A stretch of 64,000 nt of DNA from Sanghuangporus weigelae (taxonomy: Eukaryota > Basidiomycota > Agaricomycetes > Hymenochaetales > Hymenochaetaceae): positions 620,001 to 684,000 of the forward strand of contig CP137326.1 in NCBI GenBank assembly GCA_033182465.1, read 5' to 3'. The position numbers were made by a program, and so were the translations under genes. Shown piece by piece: positions 53,338 to 62,761 of this stretch. The first letter of the stretch is position 1. Each line of letters begins with the position of its first letter. Under the pieces are notes generated by a model. It made no database searches. It saw only the letters and a list, made by a program, of their open reading frames with translations, and was not told the origin of the DNA.

Positions 53338-54298
53338 TTCAGTGTATCGGGTCTTGAATGCTTGGAAGCAAACTGGTGAAGAGTGTCTTGCACCCCATTC
53401 AAAATCAGGGCATCCAAGGGCATTAGACTTCGCTGATACCCAGGTATGACTGAAGAATCGTGATCTCGGAGATGTAACTAACAAGGAACAAGTTTCTTTT
53501 GAAAACAGTGACGTGTCACAATGATATCTATCTTGATGAACTCAGACAATCGCTCGAAGAAAGATGCGGTGTGAGAGTGTCTGATGCTACCATTTGGAGA
53601 ACTCTTAACTGGGCAGGCTTTTGAATGAAGGAGGTAATTGTAGCTTATTCAAAAGGGCTGATAAAAAATCAACAATTAAACATAGATCACAAAGCATGCG
53701 CAAGAACGCAATGAGTCCCGTCGAGCAGAGTATCGGCTTCGCATCGGAGCAAATTATTCTCCAGAGCAGTTGGTTTTCATTGATGAAAGTGCATGTGATT
53801 GAAGGACATATTTGTGTGGTAGAGCATGGGCATTAGAGGGAGTTCGCGCATGCCGAAAGCAGGTATTCACGAGGGGAAAACGGTATACTTTCAGAGCTAT
53901 CTGCACATCACGTCGTTTTCATGCTTCCAGGTATTCCATCCTCCCTGCTATATCTATGAGCGGAATTGTGGAATGCATGATTGTCGAAGGATCATTCAAT
54001 ACGGAGCTTTTTATGGTTTTCATTGAGGACCTTTTGGCCAAAATGAAGCCGTTTCCGGCACCGATGTCTGTCGTTGTTATGGACAATTGTGCCATCCACA
54101 AAGCTCCCAAACTTCTTGAGCTTGTCGAAGGAAGGTGATAACTTTTTTCAAATATGTTACTGAAAATTTGTTCACCACTTTCATAGAGGAATGAGGCTCA
54201 AATATTTGCCAGCGTATTCTCCCGACTTCAACCCGATCGAGCTAGCTTTCTCGCTGCTTAAACATAATTTACGTCGCAGTCCACTGTATGATCGATAG
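53338..54298 (+). pseudogene. Decayed Tc1/mariner (DDE_3-type) transposase
   Basis: Blocks of a fungal Tc1-like transposase read in order on the plus strand. The N-terminal helix-turn-helix has VYRVLNAWKQTGEE, then DELRQSLEERCGVRVSDATI and WRTLNWAGF (53.52-53.62 kb). The DDE fold has FIDESACD (first Asp, 53782), RYSILPAISMSGIVECMIVE, VVMDNCAIHK (second Asp, 54082) and YSPDFNPIE (Glu, 54239-54241). A 52-nt intron (54135-54186) separates the last two. Breaks include an in-frame TGA after WAGF, a TGA after ESACD and at least one frame change, so it is inactive. The TA target and CAG ends of the 17-kb element suit this superfamily, so it may be the element's own original transposase. It could also be a separate insertion, since its own inner ends were not found. 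Confidence 0.85.
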
Positions 54299-55899
54299 GG
54301 TGGGTGGACGATCGGACTAGGTCTGTAGATGCGATCCTAGCAGGCTAGGGTGTTCGATCCTATAGGGAGTGAGTGAGAACAAATCGGGGAAACTAAACAA
54401 AGAAGGGTGATCCGGAAGACTCCCCTGAGATAGACCAAGACTTCGGCCTACTCTGTGGGAACCGTGGATAGTTGGAATACCTCCGGCCGGAACGGTCAGT
54501 GTGAACTATCGGAGGGATGGGATATAAATGAGCGTCTAGGTCCGTTCTCGTGTGACCAAGCAATGGCAACCTATCTAAAAAGGGAAGAAAAGGGGGAGCA
54601 AATACACGTAGGCAAGATGTGATACTCAATGGTTGTCTAGGGAGACCAATCCAGACATGCTGCGGTGAACCGAGTGAATACTTCGGCGACTTGATCACCT
54701 CGGAGATGAGTTGACGAAGAAAGAAGACAAGTTGAGAGTATCCGAGTCACCCCCGGGACATCCGGACTAGTCTAGACAAGGAAGACGAGACACCCAAGGT
54801 GGGTACTACGGCTTTCTGTGAATGACAGAGTTGGTTAGGACAGTCTGAGAGGCTTCGGAACAGAAGATGCGTGCACTGAACAGATCTCTGGTATTCGCTA
54901 TCTGAAAACTATGACATCTGGATGGGTTTTATAGACTATGGGGGTCCAAAACATGTACAAAACGACTGATCTGGGACTGGGGTAGGATCGTGACAAGACG
55001 TGAGGTGAAACGTAATAAAACCACAACAAGGAGCGTGAAACTGACGAGACAGAAGTCTAGTGGACTACAGGAAACTGTGAAACAGGATGAAATCATAGCA
55101 AGGAGTGTGAAACTGACGCGATAAGGGTCAGACGGACTGCAAGGAACTGTGAAACAACATGAAAACTGTCTAGGAAGGGTCCTCCGAACTGCGCACCCAA
55201 GTCGGTGAACAAACCGGACGGAGTGATCGAACAGATGTACCAATTGGTGAACTCCGATCGGAAGTCCGAACCTTGGAGGCCACTTCGGCAAAGTCTGAAC
55301 AACGGAGCGCACCTCGTGGAACATCTAGGATGAAGGTACGCGACCGTTGGGTACCTCAAAACAGGTCGGAACGGTCCCTGGCAGTGTGAAACGACGATGA
55401 AAAGGCCTAGGGTCCCTTCAGGAGTCTGGGCCCAGGCTTCGGAGTGCTGATATCCGCTCAGGTGACTGAGGCGGAGGTCGGCGAGTGGTAGTGTGACAAA
55501 GTATGGGCAACGAAATATGGCGTGGCGCCTGTCGCGCAGTATTAGCGGGTCTTTGGGGTCTCAGAATGTGACATATGTGCAATGGAAGGTGAAATGGGGT
55601 GAGCCAAGATATGTATGAAGTCTCGGGTGCGTCCTAAGGTATGGCGGAGCACTCAGAAGGATCGAATTGAGTCGTATACACCCTTTGTGACTGTTGGAGT
55701 CACTCGGGCAGCTGATACACCAGTGTGTTGGACACTGGTGAAGTATGTACAATACTTGACCACTGATGCCCAGAATAGCAGTGTGCGCTACAGCAGTTGT
55801 GCACTGGACAAAACATGGCAGCCTGGATACTCTTCGTAGCCTGAGTGATCTTTTCATTGGCGGAGTCCCTAGCAGAGTATGTAGGGTCAGTCTATTTCA
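54299..55899. other. Unassigned repeat-like tract inside the 17-kb element
   Basis: About 1.6 kb has no recognisable protein. It contains a two-copy 72-bp tandem repeat (55028-55171) and a short hairpin (CACCAGTGTGTTGGACACTGG near 55717; only the stem flanks pair). Near its edges, GATAGGGTG (54294) and CACCCTATAG (about 55952) are inverted to each other. Open frames lack family features. It resembles LTR-type DNA in composition, but no TG/CA ends with a target duplication were found. Confidence 0.4.
55028..55171. repeat. Two-copy 72-bp tandem repeat
   Basis: The units start AAGGAGCGTGAAACTGAC (55028) and AAGGAGTGTGAAACTGAC (55100). They share the downstream blocks GGACT, AACTGTGAAACA and ATGAAA with many substitutions. 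Confidence 0.7.
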
Positions 55900-57258
55900 G
55901 TGGCCTACCCCTCAGCGCATCGGCTACATGGACAGTCGTCTTCGTGGCACCCTATAGCAAATTTACTGAGCAAATGTCGTCATTTTCTAGGAAAGTAATT
56001 ACCTGAAGAGTGTCCAACATGTTGCGAAAAACTATTTTGCATGTAATCTCCTGGTCGCAATTGCGACGTTTGCTCCGTTGATCCTTTACATACCTTCTAT
56101 ATGCACACCAGAACTCCGTAAGTTCATCCAGGTTGGAAAGATATGTAAGGCTCTTCTTCGTCCCTATCTTCGAGCTCCAGGGGGCTTCATACCCGATCTC
56201 AACAAGATGATTTGGTCATTTTATCGCTTGGGCAGTCTTCTCCAAGACGTCAACGTGCTTGTCCAAAGATGATATGGTAATGATTCATTCTGCCAGTCCG
56301 TCGTGGACCTTGACTTTTATCTCTTCAATCTCCGGTCGTTTTGGGGTGCAACGTGTGTTCTTGCCTCTACTCAAGTTTGATGAGACTAGTGATAATTTAT
56401 CATCTTCATCACAATTAGTATGGATTTCATTCAGCAACAAAAGCATGGTATTTATTACCGTCGTCTTCAATTTCCTCAAGATCAGAATCGGACAAAGGGA
56501 CTGTAGAGTTCGCTATTCCATCTACAAGGATCTGTGCAAGTACATCGTCCGAAAACTCCTCATCAAAAGTACTGGCATCAGCAGGCCCTCTGCCGGGGGA
56601 CGGTAAGAAAGTTTTCTTCGGATGAGTATTGATCAGTAACAATGAACAAATAAATCATGTACATCAGAGCCTGGATACCTCCAGAGTTGGATTATGCGGG
56701 TCCAATAGTAGAGGTGGTTGTGGAAAATGATTACATTTGCAAGGCGGTACAATGGACTTCAGAAGAATTAAGACATAAGCAAATTTATGAGATCGGGAAT
56801 ATACCTTATTGTCTGTTTCTCTTTTGGAATCCATAGTGATGATAGCATCTTTCAGCTCTGGGTCAAAATACCCCATTCTACGACGTTCTTGTTGCTTTAG
56901 AAGTGGTCAATAGCAGATATAAAAGTGGGAAACAAGGCCATCATTACCTGACCATCCCTGTCAGTTCTAGTCCTGTCTTCACAGTGAATTCTCACGGCTT
57001 GAACAGTATGCTGCAACAAATATGTCGAAACCAGTGCAAGGTGAAAGAAAAGAAGGAGCATACTTTAGCTTTGTCAACACAGGAATCAACATTTGAGCCC
57101 TGCTGTTCTGGTGCGACTTTGCGAGGGCGCCCACGACTACGCTTAACCATAGGGACGTCTTGGGCAGCTGCATCGAGAACCTTCTAAGACGGCTTTGGCC
57201 GGCGTCTGCTTCTTACAATTGCTGCCACAGATAGATTCGAAGACAGCTCGGTAGACAT
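55900..57258 (-). CDS. AT-hook protein of the 17-kb element (unknown, possibly damaged)
   Basis: It reads leftward from MSTELSSNLSVAAI at 57258. An AT-hook, KRSRGRPRKVAPEQQ, lies near 57125 and implies binding to the minor groove of AT-rich DNA. Further probable exons give DPELKDAIITMDSKRETDNK (about 56.85 kb), STFDEEFSDDVLAQILVDGI (about 56.55 kb) and DELTEFWCAYRRYVKDQRSK (about 56.1 kb), joined by short GT-AG introns. A stop sits between the N-terminus and the AT-hook. A 33-nt stretch with splice-like ends spans it but is shorter than the other introns, so this is either an odd intron or a break. The end near 55.9 kb is uncertain. It is divergent from gene R, 259 bp between starts. No family was recognised. 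Confidence 0.5.
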
Positions 57259-57517
57259 GGTGGGTGAGGGCAAGGGCAAAGGAAAAGAGAAACCAAGAGA
57301 AACTGTGATGTTACTATCTAACATGTGTCCTTTCTGTTCGTCTCTTCTCTTCTTCTCTTACATACTTACAAACCCTCCACATCACTGGGATGAGAACCCC
57401 GTCACTTTTATTACCATGTCAGATGAGGTTCAAGTCAGCTGTTACTTTTCATCTTACCACTATCCTGACCTAACCTGGTCCATCGATCTCCTACGATCTC
57501 TCTCAACCTCTCTACCC
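57259..57517. promoter_or_regulatory. Divergent promoter region, AT-hook gene and gene R
   Basis: This 259-bp interval with CT-rich tracts on the plus strand (about 57340-57520) is typical of fungal promoters. It presumably drives both element genes. Confidence 0.45.
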
Positions 57518-60500
57518 ATGGACACAGACACTACAGACACTATAGGACAACAGGATAAAGCTTTGGATTGTACATGACCTTTGGGATGCTGCATGCTACC
57601 CGTTTGGCATTACTAATCAGAGTTATAGTGGCGCTCAAGGATGTCTTGAAGAAGAGAGATGACCTGGTATCACGCTTGTCCTCGTTGAAAGGGAAAGTTG
57701 AAGATGGTTCTGCTGCTGTTATCGACAAGGCAGTGGATGCGATCGTCAAAATCTGTGATCATGTTCGATTGTTGTCCAGCAAACTTGGAATGGAAGAGAA
57801 GAAGATTAAAGAACACGAGGACGAACTCAAGGACATTCTCACAACGGTTAAGAGCGATATCGGGGAACAAGCTGAGGTGCTGGAGCAACTCGTACAAGTA
57901 ACGAGACTGTTGGAATCTAAGACACTCGAGGTGAGCATGCTGCATAGCATTCAAGCACATTTTGTCTAATGTTGTCTTGTTTCTAGTACAAGGGAAGCCA
58001 CGAGGCTATCATTGTCCATTGGCACCTTGATGATATTCGTGCTGCCGTCGCACAAGGATTCATCCTTGCTATGAGTGATTATTTCATCAGTGATGATCTT
58101 GTCAACTTGTTAGGGAGTAGGCCTGGGGTTACACCGGTTCAATCCTTTTGCCTAAGCAGCGGTGTGTTGTGCAGAGGTGATCTTATCTACCCACGTCTGG
58201 CTATACCACGCGGTCCCTTACTAGCCTTCCTAGTCGCGGTCCAAGTTATGGATGCTTTCAGATAAGAGGTGATAGTAAAGCAGATTGGTATTTCCAAGAG
58301 GCGTGATAGTACAAAGCACACAGTAATAGCTCGCTGTAGGGCAAGCTTTACACCAGTGTGTTAAGAGGATCGAAAGATGGGGATATGAGGGCCTAATCCT
58401 ACAACTATTTATGCTCCCAGATATTCCATTTTCCATCCTATTTCTTACTCATTCTGTCTCCACTTTACTCCACTTTTCTCCACCATTACATCTGTTCCTT
58501 TGTCATCCTGCTGCGCTTCGCTCCACTTTGCTCCAATCTTTGTAAGGTCGTCTCCACTATGACAGAATTCTGTGGAGTTGCTGACTGAGACAATAGAGGT
58601 GGTGTTCCGATGTGGAATGCTCTACTGTCAGTACTCCATAACGATGTCATTGCCGTCATTGAGTGGCATCTTTGCTCTTGGAGCGATGTAGGCTGCTCGG
58701 TATGTGATTCTTTGGAATTCATCTCGAGGTCCAGCGAGGGTAAGCATAACTCGCACGTCCGTGTTAAGGTGTCGGGTCGGTGTAGAGTATGGTCCAAGGC
58801 ATATCATGAACTGCATAAGCTCTGCTGGCGGGTTCTGCTGGGTTCTGGTGACTAGCCATGCTTTTCCTTCATATCGTATGTCTCGAATGTAATGCCATAT
58901 CCTTCGTTGTATAAGGAGTTGTAACTGCTTGGTCTCCAGGTTTGCATCTCTCGGTAAATAAAGGTTTGCCTGTATCGTAGATGCTGGACATGGTGTGTGC
59001 AACTCTGGTCTATACCATCCAATCATTCTCCAGGTTATCAGATTCGCAGTTCGAGGGGTTCGAGTTGTGATCGTGAGTTCCTCTCGTTTCTTGGGTACTA
59101 CTAGGTTTGGTGGATTGGAATGCATTGTATCTTGAAGGTGTCGCTCGGTTTCGATGTAACAGTCACGCATACCAACTGTTGCCATGCATACTATGTAGTA
59201 TACTTCATAAAGGACCATGTAAACTCGTGCACAGACTTGATAGTGCTGAAATGCCAGTGAGGTCTCCATAAACCTTATTAGCCTTTAGCCTTTTAGTGTT
59301 TAGGCTTTAGTAGTTGTGCTTCTGGACTTCTAAGAAGTTTGATCGCTTCTTTTGATCGAGGTCGCTCTGGTTGCTTGGTCGGTGGCGTTAGAGTGGTATT
59401 TTGCTGTAATAGGCGGTCGGCGGTATTAGCTGTTAGCAGGATTGCGTATCCGCTTCGGTGCTTCTAGCGCTCGGGTGGTAACGGGTTACTGTTGCCTAGG
59501 CCGCTCGATCGCTTGGGCCCATGATAGCTGGCTTGGTTACCGGTCGCGTTTGAAAAGCTGGTCGTGTAGATCTGTTGATCGTGTCGATCCTGATGCAAGT
59601 TTTTGAGCGGATCCTTTCACAACTGTTACGACCCACAAAAGTGTTCGGTGATATGGTGGAAGTTTACCGATCAGGTTGTCCAGGCGTGGGAGTCCTGTTA
59701 CCAGTTCCAACGGCTCTTCGACAGCAATAAGGATGGTGGCAATGAGGATGGTGGCAATGAGGATGGTGGCATTGAGTACATTGAGGATGGTGGCAATGAG
59801 TATGCTGAGGATGACGGCAGTGGGTATGTTGGCGATCGTGGCAATGAGCACGTTGATGATCGTGGCAACGAGTTTGTTGACAAAGAGCATCGTGACCAGA
59901 GATTTCGAGCAATCCAGGACAAGAGTGTTTTCTTGTTTTTAATGAAGGATCTACCTTACAAAGCTCTCTTCAATGCTGGTCATTGTGTATTCACTTGCAA
60001 CGGTAAAAATTGTGCTGTGCTGGATTACGAGCAGATTGAAGAAGGGAGTGCAACTCTGGTGAGACAGCTAAGGTTCTTCGCGCCAATCTTTATATGGAAA
60101 TTCACAGAGACGAAGCGTGACATATTGATGTGGAGCCAGCAGGTGCAATACTTTAAGGATCGAGACAGTTTGCTCCGAAGGGCACTCGAACTTATGGAAG
60201 CAGGAAACATTGTGGGAGCGTTAAAGTTCATCGGTGAACAATCCCCACCCAAGGGGCCTGGCAATGAAGTTTCCAATAATGATGGCACTGGGGACAAACT
60301 TGCTTTTGGAACAGCGCAAGAGTTACGATGGAAACCTGAGTGGGGCGCAATACTGGGGGCTTTGCCCCGTTTTTCCCCGCCGGGACTAGGAAAGAAGGCA
60401 CAACTAAAGCGAAAGCCGACCAGCGATGGTAACACATACAGAGGCTCGCGACCCCGTTTTGAAGCCGACGTGTCAACCTCAATGCCACTGAAGGGCTCAA

Positions 60501-61368
60501 GAAGGTCCACTCGACCTATTCGGATGAGGGCCAACTCACCCAAATTGCTCAGGACCCTCCTGAGAGAACCTCACATCCCCAAGCACTTCAAAGTACCTTG
60601 GTGACAACTGCCTGGCAGCATACCAAAGAAGGGACTGCCCAACAGCAGAGGGAGAACGTTTCGTACATGTGAGGGGCTGAAGGTCAACTCGCCGGAGCCA
60701 AGAGACAATTCAACACGCTCCAAAAGTGTCTTCATATCCTCCTTTCCGACAATAATATACTCCGTCTTGCAGTAACTGGCCCATTGGTATTGAGAAATGT
60801 GCTGAACTATCTAGCACACTCCAGGCATGCATACAACAAAGATTACGAGGAGTCCATATGAGATGTCGAACAGTTGCTTGAGAGGGTTCAAAAAGATATT
60901 GCCGATAAAGGTAATATGGATCTGTTGGCTGCATTTGACGAGACGCGGCAAGATGAAAAAGAGATTGCACATGGCAAGGAACTTGAAGAGGCACATTGTG
61001 TTCTTATGGAGAGTGATTACTTCGCTAAGGACGACGTGTCGACGGAGAAGGAAATTGATATATTCATCGAAGCGCAGCTATGTTCCGGAATAGATGTGAC
61101 AAATCCGGACTACCTTATTCTGTTACAATGGATGGAGTCAGCTAACCCTGCTCAGACGGATCAGGAGCCGAAGGCGACGGACTCGAAGGCGAAGGCGACG
61201 GACTCGAAGGGGGAGAGGAAGGGGAAGGGGAAGGGGAAGGGGAAGGGGAAGGGGAAGGGGAAGGGGAAGGGGAAGGGGAAGGGGAAGGGGAAGGGGAAGG
61301 GGAAGGGGAAGGGGAAGGGGAAGGGGAAGGGGAAGGGGAAGGCAAAGGCAAAGGCAAAGGCGACATGA
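57518..61368 (+). CDS. Gene R: coiled-coil protein of the 17-kb element, paralogue of gene L
   Basis: The family is not recognised. Exon 1 starts MDTDTTDTIGQQDKALD at 57518; after an intron the coiled coil continues LALKDVLKKRDDLVSRLSSL and HEDELKDILTTVKSDIGEQA. A further exon has HWHLDDIRAAVAQGFILAMS. A 1.5-kb gap follows (58.11-59.63 kb), then a large exon with an Asn/Gly/Asp repeat, FLFLMKDLPYKALF and RQLRFFAPIFIWKF. Next come NTLQKCLHILLSDNNILRLA and NPDYLILLQWMESANPAQTD, ending in a Gly-Lys run and KAKAKAKAT. Stops at about 60602 and near 60861 suggest missed introns or decay. The blocks match gene L in order. The C-terminus lies in the right terminal repeat, mirroring gene L. Confidence 0.6.
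58628..59269 (-). CDS. 213-codon ORF nested in gene R, unknown
   Basis: This open frame runs from METSLAFQHYQVCARVYMVL to DGNDIVMEY with no introns, inside the gap between two gene R exon blocks and on the opposite strand. Composition is protein-like (PRDANLETKQLQLLIQRR and AWLVTRTQQNPPAELMQFM), with no low complexity. No family was recognised. It may be part of an insertion occupying 58.11-59.63 kb, although no target duplication or terminal repeats were found there. Confidence 0.4.
   Translation of the reverse strand: METSLAFQHYQVCARVYMVLYEVYYIVCMATVGMRDCYIETERHLQDTMHSNPPNLVVPKKREELTITTRTPRTANLITWRMIGWYRPELHTPCPASTIQANLYLPRDANLETKQLQLLIQRRIWHYIRDIRYEGKAWLVTRTQQNPPAELMQFMICLGPYSTPTRHLNTDVRVMLTLAGPRDEFQRITYRAAYIAPRAKMPLNDGNDIVMEY
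59722..59880 (+). repeat. Degenerate 15-bp minisatellite in gene R
   Basis: The unit is GATGGTGGCAATGAG, encoding DGGNE-like steps. There are about three clean copies followed by decayed ones in which the unit grows and diverges (IEYIEDGGNEYAEDD, DRGNEHVDDRGNE). It is absent from gene L. Confidence 0.8.
61221..61342 (+). repeat. GGGGAA hexanucleotide expansion
   Basis: About 20 tandem GGGGAA units encode an alternating Gly-Lys tract in gene R. Gene L has only a single KGK at the matching place, so the array grew after the two copies parted. The reverse strand reads Pro-Leu or Pro-Ser runs that are shadows. Confidence 0.9.
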
Positions 61369-61737
61369 GCTGGGCAAGGGACCATCCAGCCTTGCCTCAC
61401 TCCCACTGTGGGAGGCTGAAAGTACTACGGACTGGACAATCGCTTGCCCTCCACGGATGAAATTATGCCCTCTTCACATCTACTTTGTCTAGTTTGGCGG
61501 TTGTTACTCGAGAGGATCTCATTTCGTGTTTATTTATTTCAACTTGGTCTTCTTACTTCTTACGCGGGCACATTGATCCCTTTTGCAGCTGTTTGAGTAT
61601 ACCAAGAGCACGCTGCGGTAGGTCACCACACAGTGGCTCCATTTGCCTTGCCTTGTAACGCGTGTACAGCAGGAATTGCTGTGTCATGCTCTTCTTGTTC
61701 CCTCCCTATCTGAATAAGTATTCTGTTCTTCTATATG

Positions 61738-62157
61738 TCATTCTACCTCTGTATTCCCGTGTATTTTGGCCGTCATATGCAGTTTCAGACCATATTCTTT
61801 TAGTAGCGATGATTCGAGTTCCACCTGCTCTCGTTTGATCGAGAGTTTGCCTTCAGTCGTGAATTGCTTCTTGTACTTAATATGATCTGTACGTGCGAGC
61901 TGTGTACTGAGCGATAACAACAAATTGTAGCTAACTGATCTGTCGTTGAGGCTCCTTAGCCTGCTTTGACCGCTTTGGCTTGAGATGCAAAGAAGAATAT
62001 GAAGATGTTGACGGACCTGGCTCCAAAGGCTGCTGCATTTTCTCTTCAGAGCTTCGACTGGATGGGATAGGCAGTGAAGGGCAAGTACTGACCTGTTGGT
62101 AATTGAAACGATGAGTGCTAGTGTCCTGCGAGGAGGCTGAGGAGAGGGGTTCTGCAA
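61738..62157 (-). CDS. Terminal-repeat ORF, right copy, function unknown
   Basis: This 139-codon frame mirrors 45966-46385 with a few amino-acid differences (for example SLSTQLARTDH against TLSTELARTDH). Coding status is uncertain for the same reasons as the left copy. Confidence 0.35.
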   Translation of the reverse strand: MQNPSPQPPRRTLALIVSITNRSVLALHCLSHPVEALKRKCSSLWSQVRQHLHILLCISSQSGQSRLRSLNDRSVSYNLLLSLSTQLARTDHIKYKKQFTTEGKLSIKREQVELESSLLKEYGLKLHMTAKIHGNTEVE

Positions 62158-62761
62158 GTGGGCATGAATGGCTGTTGCCTTACTCTACCATTGAAGGGCC
62201 TATCAATATGCCACAAGAACTTGTACACAGATACCTTCTGCACTTGCATGAATTATGCCACCCGAATTATATTTTTACATGGAGTATTTCATGAGTGGTG
62301 ATTTTTCAATGGCCTGAGGGATGGTTGTGAGGGATGGGTTGACAAGGTTGTCTGTTTTGTTCTGTCATGTACACACTATATTTCTCATACATTCTTACAC
62401 CGTTGGAAGCGCATTTTCGAGCACTTTTTTTACATAGCCATATCATATTTTTACATGCAGTATTGACCGAGAAATAGAGCACTCAATTCATTTTTGTTGT
62501 TCAAGGGCACGACATGTGTCAAAAAATCACGTGATTTAGGCTTTTCTCATTACTTTTGCAAACGGCTGTAAAGACAGGAATTTATCGATACATCTGAAAT
62601 GTCCGTAAATCGTACAAAAAGGAATGAAGGGCATAGCGTCAATAAAGTGTCCAACAATTTGTATATACTCGTAACAAAAGCATCAAGGTATTGAGTGAGC
62701 AGTCGACCCGAGATAAAAATTGGTTCAAAGGAGTGTGAACAGAGGCCCGCCTCTAGAATCC

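Larger units (their letters stand above)
45555..62568. mobile_element. 17-kb TA-flanked giant element with long terminal inverted repeats (Tc1/mariner-like ends)
   Basis: Both outer ends read CAGCC[A/G]TTTGCAAAAGTAAT and are bordered by TA (45553-45554 and 62569-62570). The ends continue as inverted repeats of about 1.3 kb, with roughly a dozen differences, mostly transitions, in the first 830 bp. Contents from left: terminal repeat with a small ORF; gene L (minus), interrupted by LTR X copy A; LTR X copy B with LTR Y inside; a decayed Tc1/mariner transposase; an unassigned tract; an AT-hook gene (minus); gene R (plus), a diverged partner of gene L; and the right repeat. TA duplication and CAG ends are Tc1/mariner traits. 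The size and cargo are far outside the usual 1-5 kb. It may be one composite element or two inverted related elements fused. Either way the single TA pair suggests it moved, or was framed, as one unit. Confidence 0.75.
61098..62568 (-). repeat. Right long terminal inverted repeat of the 17-kb element
   Basis: This is the mirror of 45555-46868, longer because of the GGGGAA expansion at 61221-61342. ATCACGTGAT lies at 62526-62535, 33 bp from the end as on the left. Confidence 0.85.

Noticed and set aside
58120-58170. Possible tRNA gene (GGTTCAATCC resembles a B box)
   Set aside because: No A box or cloverleaf could be formed around it.
61138-61406. Pro-Leu, Pro-Ser and Phe-Pro repeat proteins on the minus strand
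   Set aside because: Shadow frames of the GGGGAA hexanucleotide array.
45555-62568. Starship, Crypton, Helitron or KDZ-type giant element
   Set aside because: No tyrosine recombinase, Rep/helicase or KDZ transposase was seen. The TA duplication and CAG termini point to Tc1/mariner instead.
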